Assembly (NCBI GenBank): GCA_963665555.2 | Contig: OY762308.1 | Span: 248,001-312,000, forward strand | Source: CAXXXW01 sp963665555 | GTDB lineage: Bacteria; Pseudomonadota; Alphaproteobacteria; Thalassobaculales; Thalassobaculaceae | Length of the DNA: 64,000 nt | Direction: 5' to 3' | Part shown: positions 44,031 to 52,189 of the stretch, one piece after another | Layout of the letters: each line of letters starts with the position of its first letter | Numbering within the stretch: the first letter of the stretch is position 1 | Position numbers and translations under genes: made by a program | The notes under the pieces: model-generated | Told to the model about the DNA's origin: nothing | Database searches by the model: none | What the model saw: only the letters and a program-made list of their open reading frames with translations

Positions 44031-44771
44031 TCAGACCATCGCCATGCCGCCGTTCGCGTGCAGCGTCGCGCCGGTGACGAACCCCGCTTCCGGCGAGGCG
44101 AGGTAGACGACCGCCGCCGCGATGTCCTCCGGCGCGCCGAGGCGGCCGGCCGGAATCGCCCGCAGCAGCGCCTCCCGCCGCTCCCCGGACAGCGCGTCCG
44201 TCATCGCCGTCTCGATAAAGCCCGGCGCGACGACATTGACCGTGATCCCGCGCGCCGCGACCTCCGCCGCGAGCGCCTTGGAGAAGCCGACCATCCCCGC
44301 TTTGGCGGCGGCGTAGTTCGCCTGGCCCGGGTTGCCGGTCGCGCCGACGATGGAGGAAACGCCGACGATCCGTCCCCAGCGCCGCCGCGTCATGCCGCGC
44401 AGCAGCGCCCGCGACAGCCGGAACCCGGCGGTGAGGTTCACCTCCAGCACGCGGTCCCAGTCCTCGTCCTTCATCCGCAGCAGCAGCCCGTCGCGCGTCA
44501 CGCCGGCGTTGTTGACCAGGATGTCGATCCCCCCGTCGGCCGCCGCCTCGGCCGAGCGGGCGAGCGCCGCGACGGACTCCGCGTCGCCGAGGTCGGCCGG
44601 GAGGACATGGACACGTTCGCCCAGCTCGCCCGCCAGCGCGGCGAGCGCGTCCTCGCGCGTGCCGGAGAGCGCGACCTCGGCCCCCCGGGCGTGGAGCGCG
44701 CGGGCGATGGCCCCGCCGATCCCGCCGCTCGCCCCGGTGACGAGCGCCGATTTCCCCGTCAGGTCGAACAT
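44031..44771 (-). CDS. fabG: 3-oxoacyl-ACP reductase FabG
   Basis: NADPH-dependent reductase of 246 residues in fatty acid elongation. VTGASGGIGGAIARAL at 11-26, NNAGVTRDGLLLRM near 85, Ser in VGVSSIVGATGNPGQ, Tyr-x3-Lys in YAAAKAGM near 150. The start overlaps the fabD stop by 13 nt, so translation is probably coupled. Confidence 0.95.
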   Translation of the reverse strand: MFDLTGKSALVTGASGGIGGAIARALHARGAEVALSGTREDALAALAGELGERVHVLPADLGDAESVAALARSAEAAADGGIDILVNNAGVTRDGLLLRMKDEDWDRVLEVNLTAGFRLSRALLRGMTRRRWGRIVGVSSIVGATGNPGQANYAAAKAGMVGFSKALAAEVAARGITVNVVAPGFIETAMTDALSGERREALLRAIPAGRLGAPEDIAAAVVYLASPEAGFVTGATLHANGGMAMV

Positions 44772-45748
44772 CCGCCGCTCCCCCCGTCCGCGATCCGCGC
44801 CGCCGCCGCCGGGATGTCCCCCGGCTCGCCCGCCGTCCAGGCGTCGAGCGACCTGTCGATCCGCCTGTGCAGGCCGGTCAGCACCTTGCCGGCGCCCAGT
44901 TCGGCGATCTCGGACACGCCGTTCGCCGCCATCCAGAGCACCGATTCCCGCCACCGCACCATGGCCGTGACCTGCTCGACGAGCCGCGCCCGGATCGCCG
45001 CCGGGTCGGGATCGACCGGCGCGGCCAGCACGTTCGCCACCAGCGGCGCGGACGGCGCCCGTATGTCCGCCGCCGCCAGCGCCTCGGCCATCCGCTCCGC
45101 CGCCGGGGCCATCAGCGCGCAGTGGAAGGGCGCGCTCACCGGAAGGCGCATGGCGCGGCGCACGCCGCGCTCGCCGGCCAGCCGGATCGCCTCCTCGACC
45201 GCCGGCGCGGCGCCGCTCACCACGATCTGGCCCGGCGCGTTGTCGTTGGCGAGGCCGCACACGCCGAGCGCGGAGGCGTCGGCCGCGATGCCGCGCGCGG
45301 CGTCCAAGTCCGCGCCGAGCAGCGCCGCCATCGCGCCCTCGCCCACCGGGACCGCCGCCTGCATCGCCTCGCCGCGCAACCTCAGCAGCCGGGCGGCGTC
45401 GGCGAGGCCGAGCGCGCCGGCCGCCGCCAGCGCCGAATACTCGCCCAGCGAATGCCCGGCCACGCAGTCCGCGAACTCCGGGAGCCGCGCGCCGGACTCG
45501 GCCTCCAGCGCGCGCAGCGCCGCGATCCCCGCCGCCATCAGCGCCGGCTGGGCGTTGCGGGTGAGCGTCAGCTCCTCCTCCGGCCCCTCGAACATCAGCC
45601 GCGAGAGGTTTTCGCCCAGCGCCTCGTCCACTTCCGCGAAGACATCGCGCGCGGCCGGGAAGGCCGCCGCGAGCGCCTTGCCCATGCCCGCCGCCTGGGA
45701 CCCCTGTCCCGGAAAAACGACCGCGCGCCCGGTTCCGCCGTCCGCCAT
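44759..45748 (-). CDS. fabD: malonyl-CoA:ACP transacylase FabD
   Basis: Loads malonyl onto ACP; 329 residues. The nucleophile motif is GHSLGEYSALAAAG with Ser near 95, the catalytic His in SAPFHCALM near 205, and the start VVFPGQGSQAAGMG. First gene of the fab cluster. An ATG at 45748 is used; the upstream frame is not gene-like. Divergent from rpsF. Confidence 0.95.
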   Translation of the reverse strand: MADGGTGRAVVFPGQGSQAAGMGKALAAAFPAARDVFAEVDEALGENLSRLMFEGPEEELTLTRNAQPALMAAGIAALRALEAESGARLPEFADCVAGHSLGEYSALAAAGALGLADAARLLRLRGEAMQAAVPVGEGAMAALLGADLDAARGIAADASALGVCGLANDNAPGQIVVSGAAPAVEEAIRLAGERGVRRAMRLPVSAPFHCALMAPAAERMAEALAAADIRAPSAPLVANVLAAPVDPDPAAIRARLVEQVTAMVRWRESVLWMAANGVSEIAELGAGKVLTGLHRRIDRSLDAWTAGEPGDIPAAAARIADGGSGGCST

Positions 45749-45787
45749 TCGCCCTCCGCCGATCCCCGTCCGCCCCGATCGCGCGCC

Positions 45788-45817
45788 ACATTCCGCCGCC
45801 GCGCCGCGCCGAGTCAA
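45788..45817 (-). promoter_or_regulatory. candidate promoter for fabD-fabG
   Basis: Minus strand TTGACT (45817-45812), 18-nt spacer, GAATGT (45793-45788), about 40 nt before the fabD start. Good -35, weak -10. Confidence 0.38.
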
Positions 45818-45846
45818 GCCGCCCCGCCCGGCCGGGCGTTCCGTCC

Positions 45847-45874
45847 TTGCGCCGGGGGCCGATTTCCGTATAGT
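45847..45874 (+). promoter_or_regulatory. candidate promoter for the rpsF operon
   Basis: TTGCGC (45847-45852), 16-nt spacer, TATAGT (45869-45874). The -10 matches consensus at five of six bases. The transcript would have a leader of about 120 nt before rpsF, room for autoregulation by ribosomal proteins, although no fold was identified. Confidence 0.55.
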
Positions 45875-46003
45875 CCGCCGGTCCCGCCCCCCGGGCCCGG
45901 CGCGCCCGGACCGGGGGAGGCAAGGGCGACACCGCATCTCCTTGCCGGCAACGCCGGCTCGGGACCGCCGGAAGCGGCTCCCGATAAGCCGTAAGGAGCC
46001 AGA

Positions 46004-46564
46004 ATGCCGTATTACGAATGCGTGTTCATCGCGCGCCAGGAACTGTCCGCCGCCCAGGCGGAGCAGTTCGCCGACCGCATGGCCGGGATCGTCTCCGAGA
46101 ACGGCGGCGAGGTGAAGACCCGCGAGTACTGGGGCCTCAAGAACCTCGCCTACCGGATCAGGCGCAACCGCAAGGGCCACTACACGCTCTTCCACCTCGA
46201 CGCGCCGTCGGACGCGGTGCGCGAGATGGAGCGCAACATGGGCCTCAGCGACGATGTGCTGCGCCACCTGACGATCCGCCTCGACGAACTGCCGGAAGGA
46301 CCGTCGGCGATGATGCTGGCCAAGGCCGAGCGCGGCGACCGGAGCCGCCGCGGCGACCGCGGGCCGCGCCGGGGCGACCGTCCCGACCGCCCGCCGCGCC
46401 CGGCCGAGGCTAGGCCCGCGCCCGCTTCCGCGCAACCGGCCGCCGCGGCCGCCGCCCAGCCCGCCGCCGCCCAGCCCGCCGCGGCCGAGCCGGCCGCGCC
46501 GGCGCCGGCCCCGGCGCCCGACGAACAGCCCTCCGAATCCGCGCTCAGGGGAGAAGCGTCGTGA
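46004..46564 (+). CDS. rpsF: 30S ribosomal protein S6 (bS6) with long Ala/Pro tail
   Basis: Small-subunit protein that pairs with S18. The S6 fold covers about residues 1-105 (YYECVFIARQELSAAQ, YWGLKNLAYRIRRNRKGHY, LRHLTIRLDELPEGPS). After that come about 80 extra residues: a basic RGDRSRRGDRGPRRGDRPDR stretch and a low-complexity Ala/Pro/Gln run with repeated AAAQP. Total is 186 residues against roughly 95-150 in most bacteria. AGGAG ribosome site. Its stop overlaps the GTG of rpsR by 4 nt. Confidence 0.94.
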   Translation: MPYYECVFIARQELSAAQAEQFADRMAGIVSENGGEVKTREYWGLKNLAYRIRRNRKGHYTLFHLDAPSDAVREMERNMGLSDDVLRHLTIRLDELPEGPSAMMLAKAERGDRSRRGDRGPRRGDRPDRPPRPAEARPAPASAQPAAAAAAQPAAAQPAAAEPAAPAPAPAPDEQPSESALRGEAS

Positions 46565-46815
46565 GCACGCTCTCGATTTCCCGTCCCGCCGTGCGCCGCC
46601 CGTTCCTGCGGCGGCGCAAGTCCTGCCCGTTCTCCGGCAAGAACGCGCCGAAGATCGACTACAAGGACGTCAAGCTGCTGCAACGCTTCGTCTCCGAACG
46701 CGGCAAGATCGTGCCGAGCCGGATCACGGCGGTCTCGGCCAAGCGCCAGCGCGAACTGTCGAGGGCGATCAAGCGCGCCCGGTTCCTCGCGCTGCTGCCC
46801 TATGTGGTGGGCTAG
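46561..46815 (+). CDS. rpsR: 30S ribosomal protein S18 (bS18)
   Basis: Protein of 84 residues starting at GTG 46561, overlapping the rpsF stop. Hallmarks are RRKSCPFSGKNAPKIDYKD and RITAVSAKRQRELSRAIKRA, ending in LALLPYV. It binds S6 in the platform of the 30S subunit. Confidence 0.96.
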   Translation: MSTLSISRPAVRRPFLRRRKSCPFSGKNAPKIDYKDVKLLQRFVSERGKIVPSRITAVSAKRQRELSRAIKRARFLALLPYVVG

Positions 46816-46855
46816 CCGGCCCGGCCCGGCGGGCGGCGCCCTGGGGCGGGGCGCG

Positions 46856-47881
46856 ATGGGCGCGGGGCTGCTCCCGATCGGGTGCGCGGCGCTGGCCAGC
46901 GCGGTGCTGTACCTCGCGGCCGCCGTCGGCTCGATCGCGGCCTTCCCGCTGCTCTACCTGGCGCCCCTGCCGCTGTTCCTGGTCGGGCTGGCGCTGGGAG
47001 GGCCGGCGGCGGGCCTCGCCGGGGCGGCGGCGGCGCTGGCGGCGGCGCTGGCGGGCAGCGCGCTCGGCGGCATCGCCTATCTCGTCTGCTGCGCGCTCCC
47101 GGTCGCGGTCCTGTGCGACAAGGCGGCGCAGTCGCGGCCGGCGGCGGCCGGCGGCGCGCCGGCCTGGTATCCGCCGGGGCCGCTCTGCGTCTGGCTGACG
47201 GCGCCGCCGATCTCGGCGCTGCTGCTGGCGAACCTCTATTTCGTCGGTTCGGGCGGCCTGGAGGCGGCGGTGGCGGACGAGGTCGCCGGCGTCATGGAGC
47301 TTTACCGCTCGCTCCTGGGCGCGGCGCCCGAAGGCGCGGCCCCCGGCGGCGCGGTTCCCGATGGCGCGATCCCCGAAGGCGCGGTCCCCGGCGGCGCGCC
47401 GGCCGGGGACGCGCCGGCCGGTCTGGACTCCGCCGGGACGCTGCTGGCGATGGGCGCGCCGGCGATGCTCGCCGGGCTGTGGATGACGCTGATCGCGGTG
47501 AACGGCGCGCTGGCGCAGGGGCTGCTGTCGCGCTTCGGGCGCAACCTGCGCCCCGCGCCCCGGCTGGCGGAGATCGACCTGCCGCGCCCGATGGTCGCCG
47601 CCTTCGTCGCCTGCCTCGTGGCCGGGACGACGCTGGACGGGGCGGTGGGCTATCTCGGCTTCAACCTGGCCGGCGTGCTGGCCTTTCCGCTGTTCCTGTC
47701 CGGCCTCGGCGTCGCCCACGCCGCCGCCGCGCGGACCCGGTTCCGCGCCGGCGTCCTGGTCGCGGTGTACGGGGCGCTGTTGCTGAGCCGCTGGGGCGCG
47801 CTCGCCCTGGTCGGGCTGGGGCTGATCGACCATTTCGCGCGCCTGAAGGCGCGCCTGCGCGGGCGCTCGAACACGGTCTGA
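46856..47881 (+). CDS. DUF2232 membrane protein
   Basis: Multispan membrane protein of about 341 residues in the conserved slot between rpsR and rplI where alphaproteobacteria carry a DUF2232 gene. Hydrophobic segments fill most of the length: ALASAVLYLAAAVGSIAAF, then LPLFLVGLALGG and AAAALAAALAGSALGGIAYL near the start, further spans after 200 (MLAGLWMTLIAVNGAL, PMVAAFVACLVAGTTL). A central loop holds five 5-residue PxGAx repeats. Start uncertain: an ATG at 46802 would overlap rpsR by 14 nt; 46856 is preferred. Function unknown; a transport role is often guessed. Confidence 0.78.
   Translation: MGAGLLPIGCAALASAVLYLAAAVGSIAAFPLLYLAPLPLFLVGLALGGPAAGLAGAAAALAAALAGSALGGIAYLVCCALPVAVLCDKAAQSRPAAAGGAPAWYPPGPLCVWLTAPPISALLLANLYFVGSGGLEAAVADEVAGVMELYRSLLGAAPEGAAPGGAVPDGAIPEGAVPGGAPAGDAPAGLDSAGTLLAMGAPAMLAGLWMTLIAVNGALAQGLLSRFGRNLRPAPRLAEIDLPRPMVAAFVACLVAGTTLDGAVGYLGFNLAGVLAFPLFLSGLGVAHAAAARTRFRAGVLVAVYGALLLSRWGALALVGLGLIDHFARLKARLRGRSNTV
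47327..47401 (+). repeat. five tandem 15-bp units inside the DUF2232 gene
   Basis: Five in-frame 15-bp units start with CCC and carry GGCGCG at the same place: codes for PEGAA, PGGAV, PDGAI, PEGAV and PGGAP. The periodicity is exact though units differ at a few bases. It falls in a predicted loop between membrane segments. Confidence 0.85.
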
Positions 47882-47928
47882 CCGCCGCCCGCGCCGACGC
47901 ACGCAATCCTCGCGAGGGAGCGAACGCC

Positions 47929-48552
47929 ATGGAAGTCATCCTTCTCGAACGGGTCGAAAAGCTCGGCCTGATGGGGGACACGGTCTCCGTCAAGCCGGGC
48001 TACGCCCGCAACTACCTGCTCCCGCGCAAGAAGGCCCTGCGCAAGACGCGGGACAACCTCGCCTATTTCGAGGCCCAGAAGGCCCGCTTCGAGGCCGAGA
48101 ACATCGAGCGGCGGGACGAGGCGGAACGGATCGCCGGGCGGATGGACGGGCTGTCGGTCTCCGTGATCCGCGCCGCCGGCGAGGGCGGGCAGCTTTACGG
48201 CTCCGTCTCCGCGCGCGACATCGCCGCCGCCGTCACCGAGGCCGGCGTGTCGATCGGGCGCGGCCAGGTCGCGCTCGACCGGGCGCTGAAGGCGCTGGGC
48301 CTCGAACGGGTCCGCGTCCAGCTGCACGCCGAGGTGGCGGCGCATGTCACGGTCAACATCGCCCGCTCCGAGGAGGAGGCCGCGCGCCAGCTGGCGCTGG
48401 GCCGCGCGGTCGGCGCCGGCGACGATTTCGAGGACGACGACGAGGACGAGGACGGGTTCGACGCCGCGCCCGCGCCCGCCCCGTTCCCCGGCCCCGCGCC
48501 GGGAGAGGGGCCGCAGCCCTCCGTCGAACTCGACGGGGAGACCGCTCCCTGA
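47929..48552 (+). CDS. rplI: 50S ribosomal protein L9 (bL9) with acidic tail
   Basis: Protein of 207 residues. N-domain MEVILLERVEKLGLMGD and the family signature GYARNYLLPRKKALR at 25-39; a long linking helix; C-domain QLYGSVSARDIAAAV to about 155. The tail is unusual in length: an acidic DDFEDDDEDEDGFD stretch, then Ala/Pro-rich end. Follows DUF2232 by 47 nt and precedes dnaB. Confidence 0.94.
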   Translation: MEVILLERVEKLGLMGDTVSVKPGYARNYLLPRKKALRKTRDNLAYFEAQKARFEAENIERRDEAERIAGRMDGLSVSVIRAAGEGGQLYGSVSARDIAAAVTEAGVSIGRGQVALDRALKALGLERVRVQLHAEVAAHVTVNIARSEEEAARQLALGRAVGAGDDFEDDDEDEDGFDAAPAPAPFPGPAPGEGPQPSVELDGETAP

Positions 48553-48562
48553 CGCCCGGCCG

Positions 48563-48585
48563 CCGCGGTTTTCCGCGGGGTTTCC
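48563..48585 (+). terminator. possible weak intrinsic terminator after rplI
   Basis: CCGCGG (48563-48568), TTTT loop, CCGCGG (48573-48578), then GGTTTCC. It begins 11 nt after the rplI stop. The T-tract is short, so read-through to dnaB is likely. Confidence 0.42.
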
Positions 48586-48634
48586 ACAGGCTCCGTACAG
48601 CCGCTCCGCATGTTTCTCCGGGGGGCGGCTACCA

Positions 48635-48705
48635 GCATTTCAACTTGGAATTTACTGAACTACAGACAAACCGCCAGAGGGAATTTTTCGTTTTTACTTG
48701 CATCG
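48635..48705. other. AT-rich island upstream of dnaB
   Basis: About 71 bp with roughly 40% GC by hand count, in a region otherwise well above 70%. It includes TTCAACTTGGAATTTACTG and TTTTTCGTTTTTAC. No gene of its own is supported; it most likely holds the dnaB promoter. Confidence 0.7.
48639..48666 (+). promoter_or_regulatory. candidate promoter for dnaB
   Basis: TTCAAC (48639-48644), 16-nt spacer, TACAGA (48661-48666), within the AT-rich island and about 68 nt before the dnaB start. Tentative. Confidence 0.35.
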
Positions 48706-48733
48706 GCGCGGTCGAGCGCCCAGGATGCGGCGC

Positions 48734-50260
48734 ATGTCCATGCAAGACCAAATGGGCGCCGCCGCCCCCAATGTCTCGCCCCTGGAGCCGCGCGCGGTCG
48801 CGCCCGCGCCGGCCCGCGAGGCGCCGCGCAACCTGGAGGCCGAGCAGGGCCTGCTGGGCGCGATCCTGGTCAACAATCGCGCGCTGGAGCGGGTCGGCGA
48901 TTTCCTGGCCGCCGAACATTTCGCGGACCCGCTGCACGGCCGCGTCTACGACGCCTGCGCCCGCCTGGTCGAGCGCGGCCAGATCGCCAACCCGGTCACG
49001 CTGAAGGGCCTGTTCGACCGCGACGAGGCGCTGGAGGGGGCCGGCGGCGCGCAATACCTGGTCCGCCTCGCCGCCTCGACCGTCACCGTCGTCAACGCCG
49101 AGGATTACGGCCGCGCGATCCGCGACGCCTGGCTGCGCCGCCAGCTGATCGCCATCGGCGAGGACGTGGTGAACGACGCCTACGCCGACGACCTCGACCG
49201 CGCCGCCGACGAGCGGATCGAGGAGGCCGAGGCGCGGCTGTTCGCGCTCGCCGAGACCGGCGCCGTCGAGGGCGGCTTCAAGAGCTTCGGCGACGCGCTG
49301 GTCGAATCCGTCCGCATGGCCGAGGCCGCGCACCGGCGCGACGGCGCCATGGCCGGCGTCGCCACCGGCTTCCGCGACCTCGACGCCATGCTCGGCGGGA
49401 TGCATCCCTCGGACCTGCTGGTGCTGGCGGGCCGGCCGGCCATGGGCAAGACCGCGCTCGCCACCAACATCGCCTTCCACGCGGCGACGGCCGGCCGGCG
49501 CGAGGGCGACGAGGGCGATCCGGTGGTCGCCTTCTTCTCGCTCGAAATGTCGGCCGAGCAGCTGGCGACCCGCGTGCTGGGCGAGCGCACCGGCATCCCG
49601 TCGGAGAAAATCCGCCGGGGCGAACTGTCGGGCGACGATTTCCAGAAGCTCGTCGCGGCCAGCCAGGAACTGGAGGACGCGCCGCTCTACATCGACGACA
49701 CGCCGGCCGTCGCCGTCTCGGCCCTGCGCACCCGCGCGCGCCGCCTCAAGCGCCAGCGGGGCCTCGCGCTGGTCGTGGTCGATTACCTGCAGCTGATGCG
49801 CCCGCCCGCCGGGACCCGCCCGGAGAACCGGGTGCTGGAAATCTCCGCGATCACGGCGGCGCTCAAGGCCGTCGCCAAGGAGTTGAACGTGCCGGTGCTG
49901 GCGCTCTCGCAGCTCTCCCGCGCGGTCGAGCAGCGCGAGGACAAGCGCCCGGTCCTGGCCGACCTGCGCGATTCCGGCGCCATCGAGCAGGACGCCGACG
50001 TGGCGATGTTCGTCTATCGCGAGCAGTACTACCTGGAGCGGATGGAGCCGGTCCGCCGCCCCGAGGAGGCCGACGACAAGTACAACGACCGCTACGAGAA
50101 ATGGCAGGAGCGGTGCGACCGGGCGCACGGCCGCGCCGAGGTGATTATCGGCAAGCAGCGCCACGGGCCGACCGGGACCGTCAAGCTGCACTTCCACGGC
50201 CCCACCACCAAATTCTCCGACCGCGTCGACGACGACCGCCTGCCGGAACGGTTCGAATGA
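48734..50260 (+). CDS. dnaB: replicative DNA helicase DnaB
   Basis: Hexameric helicase of 508 residues. N-terminal domain about 25-150 (PRNLEAEQGLLGAILVNN), then the RecA-like motor: Walker A AGRPAMGKTALATNIAF near 225, Walker B ALVVVDYLQLM near 340, LALSQLSRAVEQREDKRP near 390, and DSGAIEQDADV. No intein is present at these insertion-prone motifs. Start: ATG 48734 has AGGA 8 nt before it; ATG 48725 and TTG 48698 are in frame but badly placed for ribosome binding. The stop overlaps alr by 4 nt. Confidence 0.95.
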   Translation: MSMQDQMGAAAPNVSPLEPRAVAPAPAREAPRNLEAEQGLLGAILVNNRALERVGDFLAAEHFADPLHGRVYDACARLVERGQIANPVTLKGLFDRDEALEGAGGAQYLVRLAASTVTVVNAEDYGRAIRDAWLRRQLIAIGEDVVNDAYADDLDRAADERIEEAEARLFALAETGAVEGGFKSFGDALVESVRMAEAAHRRDGAMAGVATGFRDLDAMLGGMHPSDLLVLAGRPAMGKTALATNIAFHAATAGRREGDEGDPVVAFFSLEMSAEQLATRVLGERTGIPSEKIRRGELSGDDFQKLVAASQELEDAPLYIDDTPAVAVSALRTRARRLKRQRGLALVVVDYLQLMRPPAGTRPENRVLEISAITAALKAVAKELNVPVLALSQLSRAVEQREDKRPVLADLRDSGAIEQDADVAMFVYREQYYLERMEPVRRPEEADDKYNDRYEKWQERCDRAHGRAEVIIGKQRHGPTGTVKLHFHGPTTKFSDRVDDDRLPERFE

Positions 50261-51405
50261 CCGGCGCGGGCGCGGATCCGGGCGCGGCCGGCGCCGCCTC
50301 GGTGCTGCGGATCGACCTCGACGCGGTCGCGGCGAACTATCGCGCCCTCGCCGAACGCCTGGGGCCGGGGACGGCCTGCGCCGCCGCCGTGAAGGCGGAC
50401 GCCTACGGCCTCGGCGCGGTCCCGGTCGCGCGGCGGCTGGCGCGGGAGGGCTGCGCCGCCTTCTTCGTCGCCACGATCGGGGAGGGCGCGGCGTTGCGCC
50501 GCCATCTCCCGTCGCCGGACATCGACATCGCCGTGCTGAACGGCGTGCTGGCGGGGACCGAGGCGGCGTTCGTCGAACACCGGCTGATCCCGGTGGCGAA
50601 CGACCTCGGCCAGGTGGCGCGCTGGCGCAAGGCGGTCGAGCGGGCCGGCGCGCCGCTCGACGCGATGCTGCACGTGGACACCGGCATGAACCGGCTCGGC
50701 CTGCCGCCGCGCGAACTCGACTGGCTGGCGGAGACGCCGGAACTGCTGGAGGGGCCGAACTGGCGCTGCCTGCTTTCGCACCTCGCCTGCGCCGACGAGC
50801 CGGAGCATCCGATGAACGCGGCGCAACTGGCGCGGTTCCGCGCCGCCCGCGCCCGCCTGCCGCGAATGCCGGCGAGCCTCGCCAATTCCGGCGGGATTTT
50901 CCTCGGCGCGGACTACGCCTTCGACCTCGCGCGGCCGGGCATCGCGCTCTACGGGGGCAATCCGCGCGGCGGCGGCCCGAACCCGATGCGCCAGGCCGTT
51001 ACGCTGCTCGGCCGGGTGTTGCAGGTCCGCGACGTGGCGCCGGGAGAGAGCGTCGGCTACGGCGCGGCGCACCGGGTCGAGGCGCCGGGCCGGGTGGCCA
51101 TCGTCGCGGCGGGCTACGCCGACGGCTACCTGCGCTCCTCCGGCGGCCGGGGCCATGCGTGGCTTGGCGGGGTCCGGGCGCCCGTGATAGGACGGGTCTC
51201 CATGGACCTGGTCGCGGTGGACGCGACGCGCGTCCCGCCGGAGGCGGCGCGCCCGGGCGCGCTGGCGGAGCTCCTGGGCGGCCGGGTGACGCCGGACGAC
51301 GCGGCGCGGGCCGCCGGGACGATCTCCTACGAGATGCTGGCGGGCCTCGGGCGGCGCTACCGGCGGGTCTACGAGGGAGACGACGGCGCGGAGCCGGCCG
51401 CATGA
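50257..51405 (+). CDS. alr: alanine racemase
   Basis: PLP enzyme of 382 residues making D-alanine for peptidoglycan. The PLP lysine is in AAVKADAYGLGA near 45, the second catalytic Tyr in ESVGYGAAHRVEAP near 268. Also LHVDTGMNRLGLPP near 140 and IGRVSMDLVAVDAT near 310. Start overlaps the dnaB stop and the stop overlaps mlaE by 4 nt each, so three genes are coupled. Confidence 0.95.
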   Translation: MTGAGADPGAAGAASVLRIDLDAVAANYRALAERLGPGTACAAAVKADAYGLGAVPVARRLAREGCAAFFVATIGEGAALRRHLPSPDIDIAVLNGVLAGTEAAFVEHRLIPVANDLGQVARWRKAVERAGAPLDAMLHVDTGMNRLGLPPRELDWLAETPELLEGPNWRCLLSHLACADEPEHPMNAAQLARFRAARARLPRMPASLANSGGIFLGADYAFDLARPGIALYGGNPRGGGPNPMRQAVTLLGRVLQVRDVAPGESVGYGAAHRVEAPGRVAIVAAGYADGYLRSSGGRGHAWLGGVRAPVIGRVSMDLVAVDATRVPPEAARPGALAELLGGRVTPDDAARAAGTISYEMLAGLGRRYRRVYEGDDGAEPAA

Positions 51406-52175
51406 ACCCCATCGCCGCGATCGGCGCCGCCTTCCTGGGCTTCCTCGCCGCCGCCGGGCGGCTGGCCCTGTTCGCCGGCTCGGCCGTCTCGCATTGCTTC
51501 CGCCCGCCCTGGTATCCGCGCCTGTTCCTCGGCCAGCTGGTGGAGATCGCGTATTTCTCCCTGCCGGTGGTGGGGCTGACGACGCTGTTCTCCGGCATGG
51601 TGCTGGCGCTGCAGAGCTATACCGGCTTCGCGCGGTTCTCGGCGGAGGGCGCGGTGGCGACGGTCGTCGTCCTCTCGGTGACGCGGGAGCTGGGGCCGGT
51701 GCTGGCCGGGCTGATGGTGGCGGGGCGGATCGGCGCGTCGATGGCGGCCGAGATCGGCACCATGCGGGTGACCGAGCAGATCGACGCGCTGACGACGCTC
51801 TCGACGCACCCGATGAAGTACCTGGTCGTCCCCCGCCTGCTGGCCGGGACCGTCGGCCTGCCCTTCCTGGTGCTGGTGGGCGACACGATCGGCGTGTTCG
51901 GCGGCTATATCGTGGGCGTGTACAAGCTCGGGTTCGATCCCGGCTCCTACCTCCAGCGGACCCTGGAGTTCCTGGAGCCGCTGGATGTGATCTCCGGGCT
52001 GGTCAAGGCGGCGGTGTTCGGTTTCCTGGTGGCGCTGATGGGGTGCTACCACGGCTACTACTCCGGCCGGGGCGCGCGGGGCGTGGGCGCGGCGACGACC
52101 AACGCGGTGGTCTCGGCCTCGATCCTGATCCTGACCGCCAACTACATCGTCACCGAACTGTTCTTCGCGCGGTGA
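51402..52175 (+). CDS. mlaE: MlaE-type lipid transport permease
   Basis: Inner-membrane ABC permease of 257 residues for phospholipid transport that keeps outer-membrane asymmetry. Features: SLPVVGLTTLFSGMVLALQ near 50, LTRELGPVLAGL-like VTRELGPVLAGLMVAGR near 87, the EIGTMRVTEQIDAL coupling motif near 115, and C-terminal ASILILTANYIVTELFFA. The ATPase gene follows by 14 nt. No MlaD-like substrate-binding gene is next to it. Confidence 0.93.
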   Translation: MNPIAAIGAAFLGFLAAAGRLALFAGSAVSHCFRPPWYPRLFLGQLVEIAYFSLPVVGLTTLFSGMVLALQSYTGFARFSAEGAVATVVVLSVTRELGPVLAGLMVAGRIGASMAAEIGTMRVTEQIDALTTLSTHPMKYLVVPRLLAGTVGLPFLVLVGDTIGVFGGYIVGVYKLGFDPGSYLQRTLEFLEPLDVISGLVKAAVFGFLVALMGCYHGYYSGRGARGVGAATTNAVVSASILILTANYIVTELFFAR

Positions 52176-52189
52176 GGGGCGGGGCGGCG

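Noticed and set aside
48698..48733. TTG start for dnaB
   Set aside because: No ribosome site before it; ATG at 48734 has AGGA at 8 nt.
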